DNA of 64,000 nt from Thermococcus indicus (GCF_006274605.1 NZ_CP040846.1:620001-684000); one strand, 5' to 3'; counted from the stretch's first letter, positions 19,509 to 28,772 are shown. Translations and numbers: made by a program. Notes: a model not told the origin generated them from the letters alone.

Positions 19509-20768
19509 ATGGTCGAGATTGACCCCTTTGAGATGGCCGTTCAGCAGCTCGAGAGGGCTGCCCAGTTCATGGACATAAGCGAAGAGGCCCTCGAGTGGCT
19601 CAAGAAGCCCATGAGGATTGTTGAGGTCTCAGTTCCGCTCGAGATGGACGACGGTTCTGTTAAGGTTTTCACCGGTTTCCGCGTTCAGCACAACTGGGCC
19701 CGCGGTCCGACCAAGGGTGGTATAAGGTGGCACCCGGCCGAGACCCTCAGCACCGTTAAGGCCCTCGCCACTTGGATGACCTGGAAGGTTGCCGTTGTTG
19801 ACCTCCCCTACGGTGGAGGTAAGGGTGGTATCATCGTTAACCCGAAGGAGCTCAGCGAGAGGGAGAAGGAGAGGCTCGCCAGGAACTACATAAGGGCCAT
19901 CTACGACGTCATCAGCCCGTACACCGACATTCCGGCTCCTGACGTTTACACCAACCCGCAGATCATGGCCTGGATGATGGACGAGTACGAGGTCATCAGC
20001 AGGAGGAAGGTCCCGAGCTTCGGTATCATCACCGGTAAGCCGCCCGGAGTTGGCGGTATCGTCGCCAGGATGGACGCCACCGCCAGGGGCGCTGCCTTCA
20101 CCGTCCGTGAGGCCGCCAAGGCCCTCGGCATGGACCTCAAGGACAAGACCATCGCCATCCAGGGTTACGGTAACGCCGGCTACTACATGGCCAAGATCAT
20201 GAGTGAGGAGTACGGCATGAAGGTCGTCGCCGTCAGCGACAGCAAGGGCGGCATCTACAACCCGGACGGCCTCAACGCCGATGAGGTCCTTGAGTGGAAG
20301 AGGAAGAACGGCAGCGTTAAGGACTTCCCGGGAGCCACCAACATCACCAACGAAGAGCTCCTTGAGCTCGAAGTCGACGTCCTCGCCCCGAGCGCCATCG
20401 AGGGTGTCATCACCAAGGACAACGCCGACAAGATCAAGGCCAAGATCGTCGCCGAGCTCGCCAACGGTCCGACCACCCCGGAGGCCGACGAGATCCTCCA
20501 CGAGAAGGGCGTCCTCATCATACCGGACTTCCTCTGTAACGCCGGCGGTGTTACCGTCAGCTACTTCGAGTGGGTCCAGAACATCAACGGCTTCTACTGG
20601 ACCGTCGAGGAGACTAGGAAGAGGCTCGACGACAAGATGACCAAGGCCTTCTGGGACGTCTACAACACCCACAAGGAGAAGAACATCCCGATGAGGGATG
20701 CCGCCTACGTCGTCTCAGTCCAGAGGGTCTACGACGCCATGAAGCACCGCGGATGGGTGAAGAAGTGA
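19509..20768 (+). CDS. gdhA: Glutamate dehydrogenase
   Basis: 419 residues, the standard length for thermococcal GDH. The catalytic lysine lies in PYGGGKGGI and the dinucleotide loop in [22 protein letters not shown] binds substrate. It interconverts glutamate and 2-oxoglutarate plus ammonia, usually with NADP, and is very abundant in these archaea. ATG 19509 follows GAGGTGG; the in-frame extension back to 19443 is leader sequence. Codon choice is strongly biased (GCC, ATC, GTC, AAG), fitting high expression. Confidence 0.97.
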   Translation: MVEIDPFEMAVQQLERAAQFMDISEEALEWLKKPMRIVEVSVPLEMDDGSVKVFTGFRVQHNWARGPTKGGIRWHPAETLSTVKALATWMTWKVAVVDLPYGGGKGGIIVNPKELSEREKERLARNYIRAIYDVISPYTDIPAPDVYTNPQIMAWMMDEYEVISRRKVPSFGIITGKPPGVGGIVARMDATARGAAFTVREAAKALGMDLKDKTIAIQGYGNAGYYMAKIMSEEYGMKVVAVSDSKGGIYNPDGLNADEVLEWKRKNGSVKDFPGATNITNEELLELEVDVLAPSAIEGVITKDNADKIKAKIVAELANGPTTPEADEILHEKGVLIIPDFLCNAGGVTVSYFEWVQNINGFYWTVEETRKRLDDKMTKAFWDVYNTHKEKNIPMRDAAYVVSVQRVYDAMKHRGWVKK

Positions 20769-20808
20769 TTTCTTCTCCCTTTTCTCTTACTCCCCTCTGC
20801 TCTTAACA

Positions 20809-21168
20809 TCACCTCTGTTTCTGAGGTGTCATCTTGTAGAGCCTTCCGATGGCCTGAACCGCGGCCGCCACCATGACACCCGTAAGCACCATTCCCAGTA
20901 TCGGGAGAACAACGGCACAGACGAGCTTTCCCCAGGGAGTTTGAGGGGTCATGTCACCGTAGCCCACCGTGAATGCTGTTATGAACGCAAGGTAAACACC
21001 GCTTCCGAGGGGCATCTTCTCCCAGAACGAGAGTAGCACTCCGAAGAGCGCTATCGTCCCAAACAGGCCGAGGAGTATGCCCTTGACGTAGTAGAGGACC
21101 CTCAAAAATTCATGGAAAAAAGTGCGGAAGCTCACGAGCTCGACCTCAAGGTCGTCCAGCTCCCCCAT
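20809..21168 (-). CDS. Two-helix K+ channel pore protein
   Basis: 119 residues with two membrane helices (about 28-48 and 84-108) flanking a pore loop with the selectivity filter TVGYGD. This is the minimal Kcs-type pore domain; it has no RCK/TrkA regulatory domain. It would form a tetrameric potassium channel in the membrane. ATG 21168 follows GGTGTGAG, and it starts three bases after the stop of the P-loop/deoxyribosyltransferase-like gene, so the two are an operon and the partner may supply gating. Confidence 0.9.
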   Translation of the reverse strand: MGELDDLEVELVSFRTFFHEFLRVLYYVKGILLGLFGTIALFGVLLSFWEKMPLGSGVYLAFITAFTVGYGDMTPQTPWGKLVCAVVLPILGMVLTGVMVAAAVQAIGRLYKMTPQKQR

Positions 21169-21171
21169 GGC

Positions 21172-22335
21172 TCACACCTTCGCCCAGTACTCCTTCTCCT
21201 CAACCATAGCCCTTATCATCTCGTCCTCGTCCCGGAACATCGTCCTCCGCGAGGGGTTCTGCATGCCGTAGAACTCCATGAACGGGCTTGGGCGGCGCTC
21301 GAACGGATAGTAGAGGTATATGGCAGCAAGCGTTCTGTACGCTTCCGCCATCTCGCTGATAACGCCGGCGGAAACGCCTTCCGCGTAGTGGTAAACCGCT
21401 ATGGCCTTGCTGACATCGACGAGGTTGAAGTCCCTCTCGACGAGCTGGCGCCTGAGGATGTCGGTCGCCTGCTCTATATCCCCCCTGTCAAGCTCCTCCA
21501 CCTGTTCGCCGTCCAGGAGGTGCTTGATTCTGATGCGCGTTATTGTGGGGTCTCTGTTGACCTGGGCGTCGTATTCAGCAACGACCCACCAGTCGTCCAG
21601 TGCACCAGGGTCCAGGACGGTAAAGTGCTCGCTCAGCTTGTCGTAGAAGCCCCTGACGCGGTGGTAGTACTCCTCCTCGTGGCCGGTCATGGGGTAGCTG
21701 AGATAGACGAGCGGTTTTTCGGCCTCGTGGAATATCAGGTCGAGGAAGACCCCGTAGGGGTGTCTTATGCCGAACTGGAGGATGTAGCGGACCTCAATGC
21801 CTTCCTTCTTCAGCTCGTGTATCAGGGTCTTGACGTGGTTTATCGCATCCTCGCGCCACATGACGAGGGTCGTCAGCTTTATGTTCTCTGGATTCTCGCC
21901 GAAGCGCTCGAACCACTCCGGGTCGTTGATGATGCGCCTTCTGACCGATAGGACGTCGTCGAGGACTATTATCACACGGTTCGGCCTCAGAAGCTTCAGA
22001 TTGCTGGTGGTGAATCCTATGACGCTTCCACTTCCCCAGCGGAAGAGGCTCGGCGTTGAAACGAGATGGAACTTTTCCCCGCTTTCGTCTATCTCCTTTC
22101 TTATTCTATTGAAGGCCTCGTCCCGTATCTCGTTCATCAAATCCTGGTGGCTTATGGCGAAGTCGAGGACGTTCTTCCTCGTTATCTTGACGCCCAGCTC
22201 CTTTCCGACCTCCCTGATGTAGTCGAAGACGTGGTAGTAGGCGTAGCTCTCCCCGTCGGCGAGCTTCAGCGCCTTGGTTATGTACTCGTCGCGCCCGTTG
22301 AGGGGCGGCCCGGTTAGGAGTATTATCTCTTTCAT
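21172..22335 (-). CDS. P-loop kinase-like protein fused to a nucleoside deoxyribosyltransferase-like domain
   Basis: 387 residues. The N-terminus has a modified P-loop, TGPPLNGRDE (about 8-17), and an adenylate-kinase-like alpha/beta domain with a V-IIVLDD strand. From about 210, YLSYPMTG, DVSKAIAVYHYAEG and SAGVISEMAEAY resemble the substrate strand and catalytic-Glu helix of nucleoside 2-deoxyribosyltransferases. This suggests a nucleotide-processing protein; the substrate is unknown. ATG 22335 follows GGGGTGGTGAA. It is the first gene of an operon with a K+ pore protein and is divergent from psmB. The second-domain assignment rests on short motifs only. Confidence 0.6.
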   Translation of the reverse strand: MKEIILLTGPPLNGRDEYITKALKLADGESYAYYHVFDYIREVGKELGVKITRKNVLDFAISHQDLMNEIRDEAFNRIRKEIDESGEKFHLVSTPSLFRWGSGSVIGFTTSNLKLLRPNRVIIVLDDVLSVRRRIINDPEWFERFGENPENIKLTTLVMWREDAINHVKTLIHELKKEGIEVRYILQFGIRHPYGVFLDLIFHEAEKPLVYLSYPMTGHEEEYYHRVRGFYDKLSEHFTVLDPGALDDWWVVAEYDAQVNRDPTITRIRIKHLLDGEQVEELDRGDIEQATDILRRQLVERDFNLVDVSKAIAVYHYAEGVSAGVISEMAEAYRTLAAIYLYYPFERRPSPFMEFYGMQNPSRRTMFRDEDEMIRAMVEEKEYWAKV

Positions 22336-22361
22336 TTCACCACCCCGCTGCATCTAAAGGG

Positions 22362-22403
22362 CCATTTTGGACGAAACCTTTAAATACTATTCCCCTAAAA
22401 TGG
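22362..22403. promoter_or_regulatory. Symmetric divergent promoter, P-loop gene and psmB
   Basis: A palindromic TATA core, TTTAAA (22379-22384), lies between divergent genes and is flanked by the inverted repeat CCATTTT (22362-22368) and AAAATGG (22397-22403), centred within one base of the TATA core. Start sites near 22355 (minus) and 22410 (plus) would suit both genes, so one element may serve both directions. Confidence 0.45.
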
Positions 22404-22453
22404 CGTTGTAGGGGTTCTTCTGTTCTAAAAACATACCAGCAGGGGTGTTGTAA

Positions 22454-23065
22454 TTGACTGAAAAGCTAAAGGGAACGACTACGGTCGGCATTGTATGTAA
22501 GGACGGCGTAGTCCTGGCAGCGGACAGAAGGGCATCGCTGGGCAACATGGTGCTCTCAGAGAACGTTACCAAGGTCTTCTGGATAGACGACCACCTGGTC
22601 CTGGCCGGTGCCGGCAGCGTCGGCGATATTCTCAGCCTCGTCAGGCTTCTGAGGGCCGAGGCCAAACTCTACCGGGCCAAGGTGGGTAAGGAGATGAGCG
22701 TTAAGGCCCTCGCGACCCTGACTTCTAACGTGCTTCACGGGAGCAGGTTCATGCCGTACTTTGGGTGGTTTCTCGTAGCGGGCCACACCGGAAAGCCCGG
22801 GCTTTATTCGGTGGACATGGCCGGCGGGGTTACCGAGGACAGGTTCACGGCCGCCGGCTCGGGCATGGAATTCGCCTTCTCGATACTTGAGGCGGAGTTT
22901 AAGGAGGAGATGACTCTGGAAGAGGGCGTTAAGCTCGCGCTCAAGGCAATAAAAGCCGCCACCAGGAGGGACGTCTTCACTGGCGGTGGAGTTACACTCG
23001 TTACCGTCACGGATGAAGGATACAAAGAATGGAGCGAGGAGGAACTGAAGGGTCTTCTGGAATGA
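22454..23065 (+). CDS. psmB: Proteasome beta subunit
   Basis: 203 residues. A short propeptide ends at Gly before the catalytic threonine (KGTTTVGIV); Asp, Lys and Ser of the Ntn-hydrolase site are in [12 protein letters not shown] and GSG motifs. It forms the proteolytic inner rings of the 20S particle. The start is TTG 22454 with GGGGTG six bases upstream; no ATG fits. It is followed ten bases later by fttA, probably co-transcribed. A second beta subunit is usual in Thermococcales and must lie elsewhere. Confidence 0.94.
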   Translation: MTEKLKGTTTVGIVCKDGVVLAADRRASLGNMVLSENVTKVFWIDDHLVLAGAGSVGDILSLVRLLRAEAKLYRAKVGKEMSVKALATLTSNVLHGSRFMPYFGWFLVAGHTGKPGLYSVDMAGGVTEDRFTAAGSGMEFAFSILEAEFKEEMTLEEGVKLALKAIKAATRRDVFTGGGVTLVTVTDEGYKEWSEEELKGLLE

Positions 23066-23075
23066 GGTGATACCG

Positions 23076-25022
23076 GTGATAAGAAGAGAGACCTTCGTCG
23101 AGGATATACTACGCGACATAAAAGCTGTAATAAGCCAGATGGTTCCGCCAGAGGCAAGGATAACCGACGTTGAGTTCGAGGGTCCCGAGCTGGTCATATA
23201 CGTCAAGAACCCGGAGGCTATAATGCGGGACGGGGAACTGATAAAGAACCTCGCCAAGGTTCTTAAAAAGCGCATAAGCGTCCGCCCCGACCCGGATGTT
23301 CTCCTCCCACCGGAAAAGGCGGAGGACATGATAAAGGCCCTGGTTCCGGCAGAGGCGGAGATAACCAACATAAGCTTCGACCCGTCCGTCGGTGAGGTCA
23401 TCATAGAGGCCAAGAAGCCGGGTCTGGTTATCGGGAAGAACGGCGAAACCCTGAGGCTCATAACCCAGAAGGTTCACTGGGCGCCGAGGGTCGTCAGAAC
23501 CCCTCCGCTCCAGAGCCAGACCATCTACTCGATAAGGCAGATACTCCAGGCGGAGGCGAAGGACAGGAGAAAGTTCCTCCGCCAGGCGGGCAGGAACATA
23601 TACCGCAAGCCGGAGGTCAAGAGCGATTGGATACGCATAACCGGTCTGGGAGGCTTCCGTGAGGTTGGAAGAAGTGCCCTCCTTGTCCAGACCAACGAGA
23701 GCTACGTTCTGGTTGACTTCGGTGTCAACATAGCAGCTATGCGCGACCCCAAAAAGGCCTTCCCGCACTTTGAGGCCCCGGAGTTCCGCTACGTCCTCGA
23801 CGCGGGCCTCCTGGATGCCATCATCATAACCCACGCCCACCTTGACCACAGCGGAATGCTGCCCTACCTCTTCCGCTACAAGCTCTTCGACGGGCCGATA
23901 TACACGACCCCCCCGACGAGAGACCTGATGGTTCTCCTCCAGCAGGACTTCATCGAGATTCAGAAGATGAACGGTGTCGAGCCCCTCTACAGGCCGAGGG
24001 ACATCAAAGAGGTCATAAAGCACACGATAACCCTCGACTACGGTGAAGTTAGGGACATAGCCCCCGACATGAGGCTTACCCTTCACAACGCCGGCCACAT
24101 ACTCGGCTCTTCCATAGTGCACCTCCACATAGGCAACGGGCTCCACAACATAGCCATAACCGGCGACTTCAAGTTCATCCCGACCAGGCTCTTCGAACCG
24201 GCAGTGAGCAGGTTCCCGCGCCTTGAGACCCTCGTCATGGAGTCCACCTACGGTGGAAGCAACGACTACCAGATGCCCAGGGAGGAGGCGGAGAAGAGGC
24301 TCATAGAGGTCATCCACCAGACCATCAGGCGCGGCGGAAAGGTGCTCATTCCAGCCATGGCCGTCGGTAGGGCGCAGGAGATAATGATGGTACTCGAGGA
24401 GTACGCAAGGATAGGCGGCCTCGAGGTTCCGATTTACCTGGACGGTATGATATGGGAGGCGACTGCCATACACACCGCCTATCCAGAGTACCTCAGCAGG
24501 CACCTGCGCGAGCAGATATTCCACGAGGGCTACAACCCGTTCCTCAACCCGATATTCAAGAGCGTAGCCAACTCACGCGAGAGGCAGGACATCATAGACT
24601 CCGGCGAGCCGGCCATAATCATAGCCACCTCGGGCATGCTCGTCGGCGGACCGAGCGTCGAGTACTTCAAGCAGCTCGCCTCGGATCCGAAGAACAGCAT
24701 GGTCTTCGTGAGCTACCAGGCGGAGGGAACCCTCGGAAGGCAGGTGCAGCGCGGCCTCCGCGAGATACCACTCGTCGGAGAGGGCGGAAAGACGGAGGTA
24801 GTCAACGTCAACATGGAGGTTCACACCATAGACGGCTTCTCCGGTCACGCCGACAGGAGGGAGCTCATAAGCTACATAGCCCGCCTAAGGCCCAGGCCGG
24901 AGCGCGTCATAACCGTCCACGGCGAGGCCCACAAGTGCCTCGACCTCAGCACGAGCATACACAAGAAGTTCGGCCTCTCAACGCGCGCTCCGAACAACCT
25001 CGACGCCATAAGGCTCAAGTGA
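23076..25022 (+). CDS. fttA: Archaeal CPSF1 / FttA, transcription-termination ribonuclease
   Basis: 648 residues with two N-terminal KH-type domains (about 1-180, including GLVIGKNGETLR), a metallo-beta-lactamase domain with the HAHLDHSG zinc motif (about 250), and a beta-CASP domain ending VHGEAHK. In Thermococcus this factor cleaves nascent RNA and terminates transcription. GTG 23076 is preferred because GAGGTGAT lies just upstream; GTG 23067 would add three residues. It is one of the most conserved archaeal proteins. Confidence 0.96.
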   Translation: MIRRETFVEDILRDIKAVISQMVPPEARITDVEFEGPELVIYVKNPEAIMRDGELIKNLAKVLKKRISVRPDPDVLLPPEKAEDMIKALVPAEAEITNISFDPSVGEVIIEAKKPGLVIGKNGETLRLITQKVHWAPRVVRTPPLQSQTIYSIRQILQAEAKDRRKFLRQAGRNIYRKPEVKSDWIRITGLGGFREVGRSALLVQTNESYVLVDFGVNIAAMRDPKKAFPHFEAPEFRYVLDAGLLDAIIITHAHLDHSGMLPYLFRYKLFDGPIYTTPPTRDLMVLLQQDFIEIQKMNGVEPLYRPRDIKEVIKHTITLDYGEVRDIAPDMRLTLHNAGHILGSSIVHLHIGNGLHNIAITGDFKFIPTRLFEPAVSRFPRLETLVMESTYGGSNDYQMPREEAEKRLIEVIHQTIRRGGKVLIPAMAVGRAQEIMMVLEEYARIGGLEVPIYLDGMIWEATAIHTAYPEYLSRHLREQIFHEGYNPFLNPIFKSVANSRERQDIIDSGEPAIIIATSGMLVGGPSVEYFKQLASDPKNSMVFVSYQAEGTLGRQVQRGLREIPLVGEGGKTEVVNVNMEVHTIDGFSGHADRRELISYIARLRPRPERVITVHGEAHKCLDLSTSIHKKFGLSTRAPNNLDAIRLK

Positions 25023-25047
25023 GGGCCAGGATTGAGAAGTGGTGAAA

Positions 25048-26379
25048 ATGAAGGTCCGCTGTCCTAGCTGCGGGCGCCTCTATTCTTCCCTTATTCCCCC
25101 GAGTTGCTCCTGCGGGGAGCGTCTGGAGATATCCTACGATTACGAGAAAGTTGATCCTTCCAGGTGGCGGAACCGTGAACCGGGCGTCTGGAGATACAGG
25201 GAGCTTCTGCCGGACGTCCCCGAGGTCGTGAGCCTTCGGGAGGGGGGCACGCCCCTCATAAGGGCCAAACTCGGCCGCGAGCTTGGACTCAACGTCTTCA
25301 TCAAGGACGAGACCAGGAACCCCACCGGCTCTTTCAGGGACCGTCTCGCGACTGTCGCAGTCTCTTATGGCCTCCCTCACGCAGAAAACGGCTTTGTGGT
25401 GGCGAGCAATGGGAACGCGGCAGCTTCCCTTGCCGCGTATGCCGCAAGGGCTGGCAGACCCGCCTACACCGTCGTGCCAAAGCTCGTGGAGCAGGGCAAG
25501 CTCAATCAGATAGTGGCCCTCGGGGCGAAGATCATAAGATACGGGGAGAGCGTGGACGAGGGCATAAGCTACGCGGAGGGGCTCGCGGAGGGCAAGGGAC
25601 TCTACAACGTCACCCCCGAGAGCAACCTCGTCGGTCTGGAGGGGCAGAAAACGCTGGCCTTCGAGCTCTGGGAGGATTTGAACCCGACGCACGTGATAGT
25701 CCCGACCGGAAGCGGCAGCAACCTCTACAGCATCTACAAAGGCTTCAGGGAGCTCATCGCGGTGGGTGCGGTTGAAGAGATGCCGAAACTGATCGCCGTT
25801 CAGGCCGAGAAGTGCTCCCCCATAGCAAGCGAGGTGCTGGGCGTTGAGCCGCGGGCCGAGCTGACCAAGGCGCTGGCCCTGTATGTGAAGAGCCCCGTCA
25901 TGAAAGAGCTCGCCCTGGATGCTATACACGCCAGTGGGGGGACCGCTGTTCTCGTCGGCGAGGACGAGCTTGACCTGGGGCAGCGGCTCCTTGCAGGGGA
26001 GGGGATATTCGCGGAGTACGCCTCCTCGGTTATCGTCCCGGCACTCCTCAAACTGGCGGAGGAGAATTATTTCGAACGTGACGACAGGATAGCCCTTATA
26101 GTGACAAGTTCAGGCCTCAAAGGGCATTACTCCGAGAGCAGGGAGAAGTTCAGCGTCGGCGGAACCAAGCTCGAGATACTGAAGCTGCTGAGCGGGAGGA
26201 GCATGTACGGCTATGAGATATGGGAGTCACTGGAGAAGCCGCTCAAGTACCAGGCCGTTTACCAGCATCTGCGCGAGCTCGAGAGCATGGGGCTTATCGA
26301 GGAGACCCACAGAAAGGGGAGACGGGTCTATTACGGGCTGACGGAGAGGGGCAGGAGGTTCCTCGAGACCCTCGGGTAG
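25048..26379 (+). CDS. Threonine synthase-like protein without the PLP lysine, fused to a PadR-type winged helix
   Basis: 443 residues. An N-terminal zinc ribbon (CPSCG, CSCG; 5-24) leads into a fold-type II PLP domain like threonine synthase: NPTGSF (91-96), ASNGNAAAS and PTGSGSN. The family sequence GSFKDR, whose lysine holds PLP, reads GSFRDR: residue 97 is Arg (AGG, 25336-25338). Residues about 367-443 form a PadR-like winged helix (LLSGRSMYGYEIWE, AVYQHLRELESMGLIEE, GRRVYYGLT). I infer a ligand-sensing transcription regulator derived from the enzyme. ATG 25048 follows GTGGTGA; the gene is 25 bases downstream of fttA. Catalysis by another residue cannot be excluded. Confidence 0.82.
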   Translation: MKVRCPSCGRLYSSLIPPSCSCGERLEISYDYEKVDPSRWRNREPGVWRYRELLPDVPEVVSLREGGTPLIRAKLGRELGLNVFIKDETRNPTGSFRDRLATVAVSYGLPHAENGFVVASNGNAAASLAAYAARAGRPAYTVVPKLVEQGKLNQIVALGAKIIRYGESVDEGISYAEGLAEGKGLYNVTPESNLVGLEGQKTLAFELWEDLNPTHVIVPTGSGSNLYSIYKGFRELIAVGAVEEMPKLIAVQAEKCSPIASEVLGVEPRAELTKALALYVKSPVMKELALDAIHASGGTAVLVGEDELDLGQRLLAGEGIFAEYASSVIVPALLKLAEENYFERDDRIALIVTSSGLKGHYSESREKFSVGGTKLEILKLLSGRSMYGYEIWESLEKPLKYQAVYQHLRELESMGLIEETHRKGRRVYYGLTERGRRFLETLG

Positions 26380-26424
26380 AAAGGTTTTAAAGCCCCTTTT
26401 AAAAGCTAGTCGTAGGTGAAGAAT

Positions 26425-26793
26425 GTGAAACTGGCCATCGAGCATAAATTTTCACTCACGGTTTATCTATGGGGGATCATCACGGGGCTAATCAGTGGAA
26501 TGGCCGCGGCCAAGATACAGTACGGGTGGCTCATAGGCCTGGCCCTGTACTTCGTCATCGACAGGTTCGTGCTCGCGGTCATCAAGGGACTGCCGCCAGA
26601 GATACCGGATGAGAGGGCAGTGCTCAAGAAGGCTTTCTGGGGCTGGGCGCTGTTCTGGCTCTACTTCATGATGCTCAGCTATTCACTCATGGTCGGCTTT
26701 ACCCCGCAGTGCTACTCCAATCAGAGCCTGCTGTACAAGATGGTGGTGAACGGAAACGCCACCGTGACCTGTAACCTGACTCCGGTGGGGTGA
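26425..26793 (+). CDS. Small membrane protein, unknown
   Basis: 122 residues with three likely membrane helices (about 12-30, 36-55, 72-95) and a C-terminal tail with two cysteines and NxS/T sequons. Family not recognised. GTG 26425 has AGGTGA five bases upstream. It ends four bases before the rpiA ATG, so the two are probably co-transcribed; a TATA-like TTTTAAAA lies near 26397. Confidence 0.65.
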   Translation: MKLAIEHKFSLTVYLWGIITGLISGMAAAKIQYGWLIGLALYFVIDRFVLAVIKGLPPEIPDERAVLKKAFWGWALFWLYFMMLSYSLMVGFTPQCYSNQSLLYKMVVNGNATVTCNLTPVG

Positions 26794-26797
26794 TCCT

Positions 26798-27481
26798 ATG
26801 GAGGAACTCAAAAGATCCGTCGCGAAGGAGGCGCTGAAGTTCATCGAGGACGACATGATAGTCGGCCTCGGCACGGGTTCGACCACCGCTTACTTCATAG
26901 AGTACCTCGGCAAGCTCATCATGGAAGAGGAACTTGAGGACGTCTACGGCGTCCCCACCTCCTATCAGGCCAGGCTCCTCGCCCTCGAGAACGGTGTTCC
27001 CGTTGTCGGCCTGGACGAGGTCGATGCGATCGATATAGCCGTCGATGGCGCCGACGAGGTTGATCCCCACCTCAACCTCATCAAAGGCCGCGGCGCTGCC
27101 CTCACCATGGAGAAGATAATCGAGTACAGGGCAGGGACTTTCCTCGTCCTCGTTGACGAGAGCAAGCTCGTCGAGAGGCTCGGCCAGAAGGTTCCAGTTC
27201 CCATCGAGGTCATCCCAGCAGCCTGGCGCGCCATAGCCGAGGAGATAGAGGTCTTCAACGCGACGGCAGAGCTGAGGATAGCGAGCAAGAAGGACGGGCC
27301 GGTCGTTACGGACAATGGCAACTTCATCCTCGACGCCAGGTTCCACCGCATAGACGACCCTCTTGACCTTGAGATAGAGCTCAACAACATCCCGGGCGTC
27401 GTTGAGAACGGCATCTTCGCGGACATAGCCGACATAGTCCTCGTTGGCACGAGAGAAGGCATCAAGAGGCTCGAGCGCTGA
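26798..27481 (+). CDS. rpiA: Ribose-5-phosphate isomerase A
   Basis: 227 residues with the RpiA motifs GLGTGSTT, DGADEVDP and KGRGAALT, plus the ESKLVERLG segment. It interconverts ribulose 5-phosphate and ribose 5-phosphate, supplying nucleotide synthesis through the ribulose monophosphate route used in these archaea. ATG 26798 is preceded by GGGGTGAT. A T-rich tract (27482-27500) follows and may terminate transcription. Confidence 0.95.
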   Translation: MEELKRSVAKEALKFIEDDMIVGLGTGSTTAYFIEYLGKLIMEEELEDVYGVPTSYQARLLALENGVPVVGLDEVDAIDIAVDGADEVDPHLNLIKGRGAALTMEKIIEYRAGTFLVLVDESKLVERLGQKVPVPIEVIPAAWRAIAEEIEVFNATAELRIASKKDGPVVTDNGNFILDARFHRIDDPLDLEIELNNIPGVVENGIFADIADIVLVGTREGIKRLER

Positions 27482-27681
27482 GGTTTTTCTTTTCTGTTCT
27501 GGTTCTTCAGGGATTAAACCCGTCACGGGGAGTTAACGGAACGGTTTGTGCTTTTGAGGAGGCATTCCCGAAGGGTTCATTCTCAAAGTCTGGCCCTAAA
27601 ACACGTCCAAAAGAAGCCATTCCAAGTGTGCACTGAAAAAGAGCCCTCTCAAGCCGAACTATGGTGGTGCAAAATTTTGTA

Positions 27682-27759
27682 TGGCGCCCGGGTCGGGATT
27701 TGAACCCGAGTCACGGGAGTGACAGTCCCGTATGATGGGCCTGGCTACACCACCCGGGC
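27682..27759 (-). tRNA. tRNA-Asp (GTC)
   Basis: The acceptor pairs GCCCGGG/CCCGGGC enclose a full cloverleaf on the minus strand with T-loop GTTCAAATC and anticodon loop CTGTCAC, giving anticodon GTC. The 3' CCA is encoded (27684-27682). It begins five bases after the 5S rRNA and is almost certainly processed from the same transcript. Confidence 0.96.
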
Positions 27760-27764
27760 GTTTG

Positions 27765-27889
27765 AGTGGCCGGCGGCGTTCCCGGTTTTCCGCCCCCTCT
27801 CGGAGGGCAGTACTCCCGGGATCGCTGGCGGGCTTAACTTCCGGGGTCGAAACGAGACCGGGTGTGACCCCGCCGCTATGACCGCCGTA
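27765..27889 (-). rRNA. 5S ribosomal RNA
   Basis: The minus strand from 27889 reads TACGGCGGTCATAGCGG and continues with GGAAGTTAAGCCCGCCAGCG and GTACTGCCCTCCGAGAGGG, ending GCCGCCGGCCACT. This is the archaeal 5S core, with complementary ends. The 16S and 23S genes are not adjacent, as usual in Thermococcales, where 5S with tRNA-Asp is a separate unit. Confidence 0.96.
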
Positions 27890-27913
27890 CCGCTATTGAC
27901 CTCCAGACTTGGG

Positions 27914-27928
27914 TTTATAAATTTTACG
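27914..27928 (-). promoter_or_regulatory. 5S rRNA-tRNA-Asp promoter
   Basis: On the minus strand CCGTAAAATTTATAAAC carries a perfect TTTATAAA TATA box (27914-27921), 25 bases upstream of the 5S 5' end, with BRE-like CCGTAAA before it. The tRNA-Pro promoter has almost the same sequence. Confidence 0.8.
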
Positions 27929-28124
27929 GTTTAGTCACAGGGCCACGGCTGGATGTTTTTCAACACCACGCACCTGTGATGTTCAGGGAGGGCCCTGCGG
28001 ATTTCCCAAAATCCCTTCACGATGGAGGGCAGATTCAGCCGACACCCATCGGGTTAAAGGAAGGGCCCGGAAGGTAAACCCTATATACCTCCACACCCAA
28101 GATGGCGGAACAGGGGTGATAGTA

Positions 28125-28772
28125 ATGGGACTGCTCGAAGACAAGGCACTCGTGGAAGCGGCCCTATTCGTTTCTGGAAGGCCATTGAGCGTCAAGGAGC
28201 TCTCAAGGGCGCTCGGTATAAGGTCACTCGACTACCTGGAGAAGCTAATCGAGCTTATAGCGGCCGAGTATACCGAGAGAAAGAGCGCCATAGAGGTCGT
28301 CAGAGTTCTGGGGGACAAGTACGTTATGCAGGTGAAGCAGGAGTACAGTCAGCGCGTCGTCCATCTGATGCCCAGACCGGACCTACGGACGGGCGAGCTG
28401 AAAACCCTCGCTCTCATAGCCTATCTCCAGCCGATAGAGCAGAGCAAGGTGGTAAAGCTCCGCGGGAGCCAGGCGTACGAGCACATAAGGAAGCTCCTGG
28501 AGATGGGGCTCATCTATGCAGAGCCGTACGAGCGGACGAAGCTCCTCGGAACGACGCCGAAGTTCGCCGAGCTCTACGGATTCCCCGAGAACGACCCCAA
28601 CATAATCAAAGAGGCCTTCAGGAAGGTGGTTCACGCGGAGTACAGCGACCTCATAGCGAAGCTCGACGGGAGGGGCAATGAAGAGTCCGGGGAATCCGAA
28701 GAAAGTCCGGGTGAAGTCGCGGGGGTCGGAGAATCCGGCGGTGGCGAAACGGTTCCTGAGGCTGAGGAATGA
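28125..28772 (+). CDS. scpB: Segregation and condensation protein B
   Basis: 215 residues with two winged-helix domains: LVEAALFVSGRPLSVKELSRAL at the start and LALIAYLQPIEQSKVVKLRG in the middle. ScpB works with ScpA and an SMC protein in chromosome organisation; neither is in this window. ATG 28125 follows GGGGTGAT; CTATATA near 28080 is the probable TATA box. The last 35 residues are acidic and low-complexity (Gly, Glu, Ser). Confidence 0.9.
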   Translation: MGLLEDKALVEAALFVSGRPLSVKELSRALGIRSLDYLEKLIELIAAEYTERKSAIEVVRVLGDKYVMQVKQEYSQRVVHLMPRPDLRTGELKTLALIAYLQPIEQSKVVKLRGSQAYEHIRKLLEMGLIYAEPYERTKLLGTTPKFAELYGFPENDPNIIKEAFRKVVHAEYSDLIAKLDGRGNEESGESEESPGEVAGVGESGGGETVPEAEE

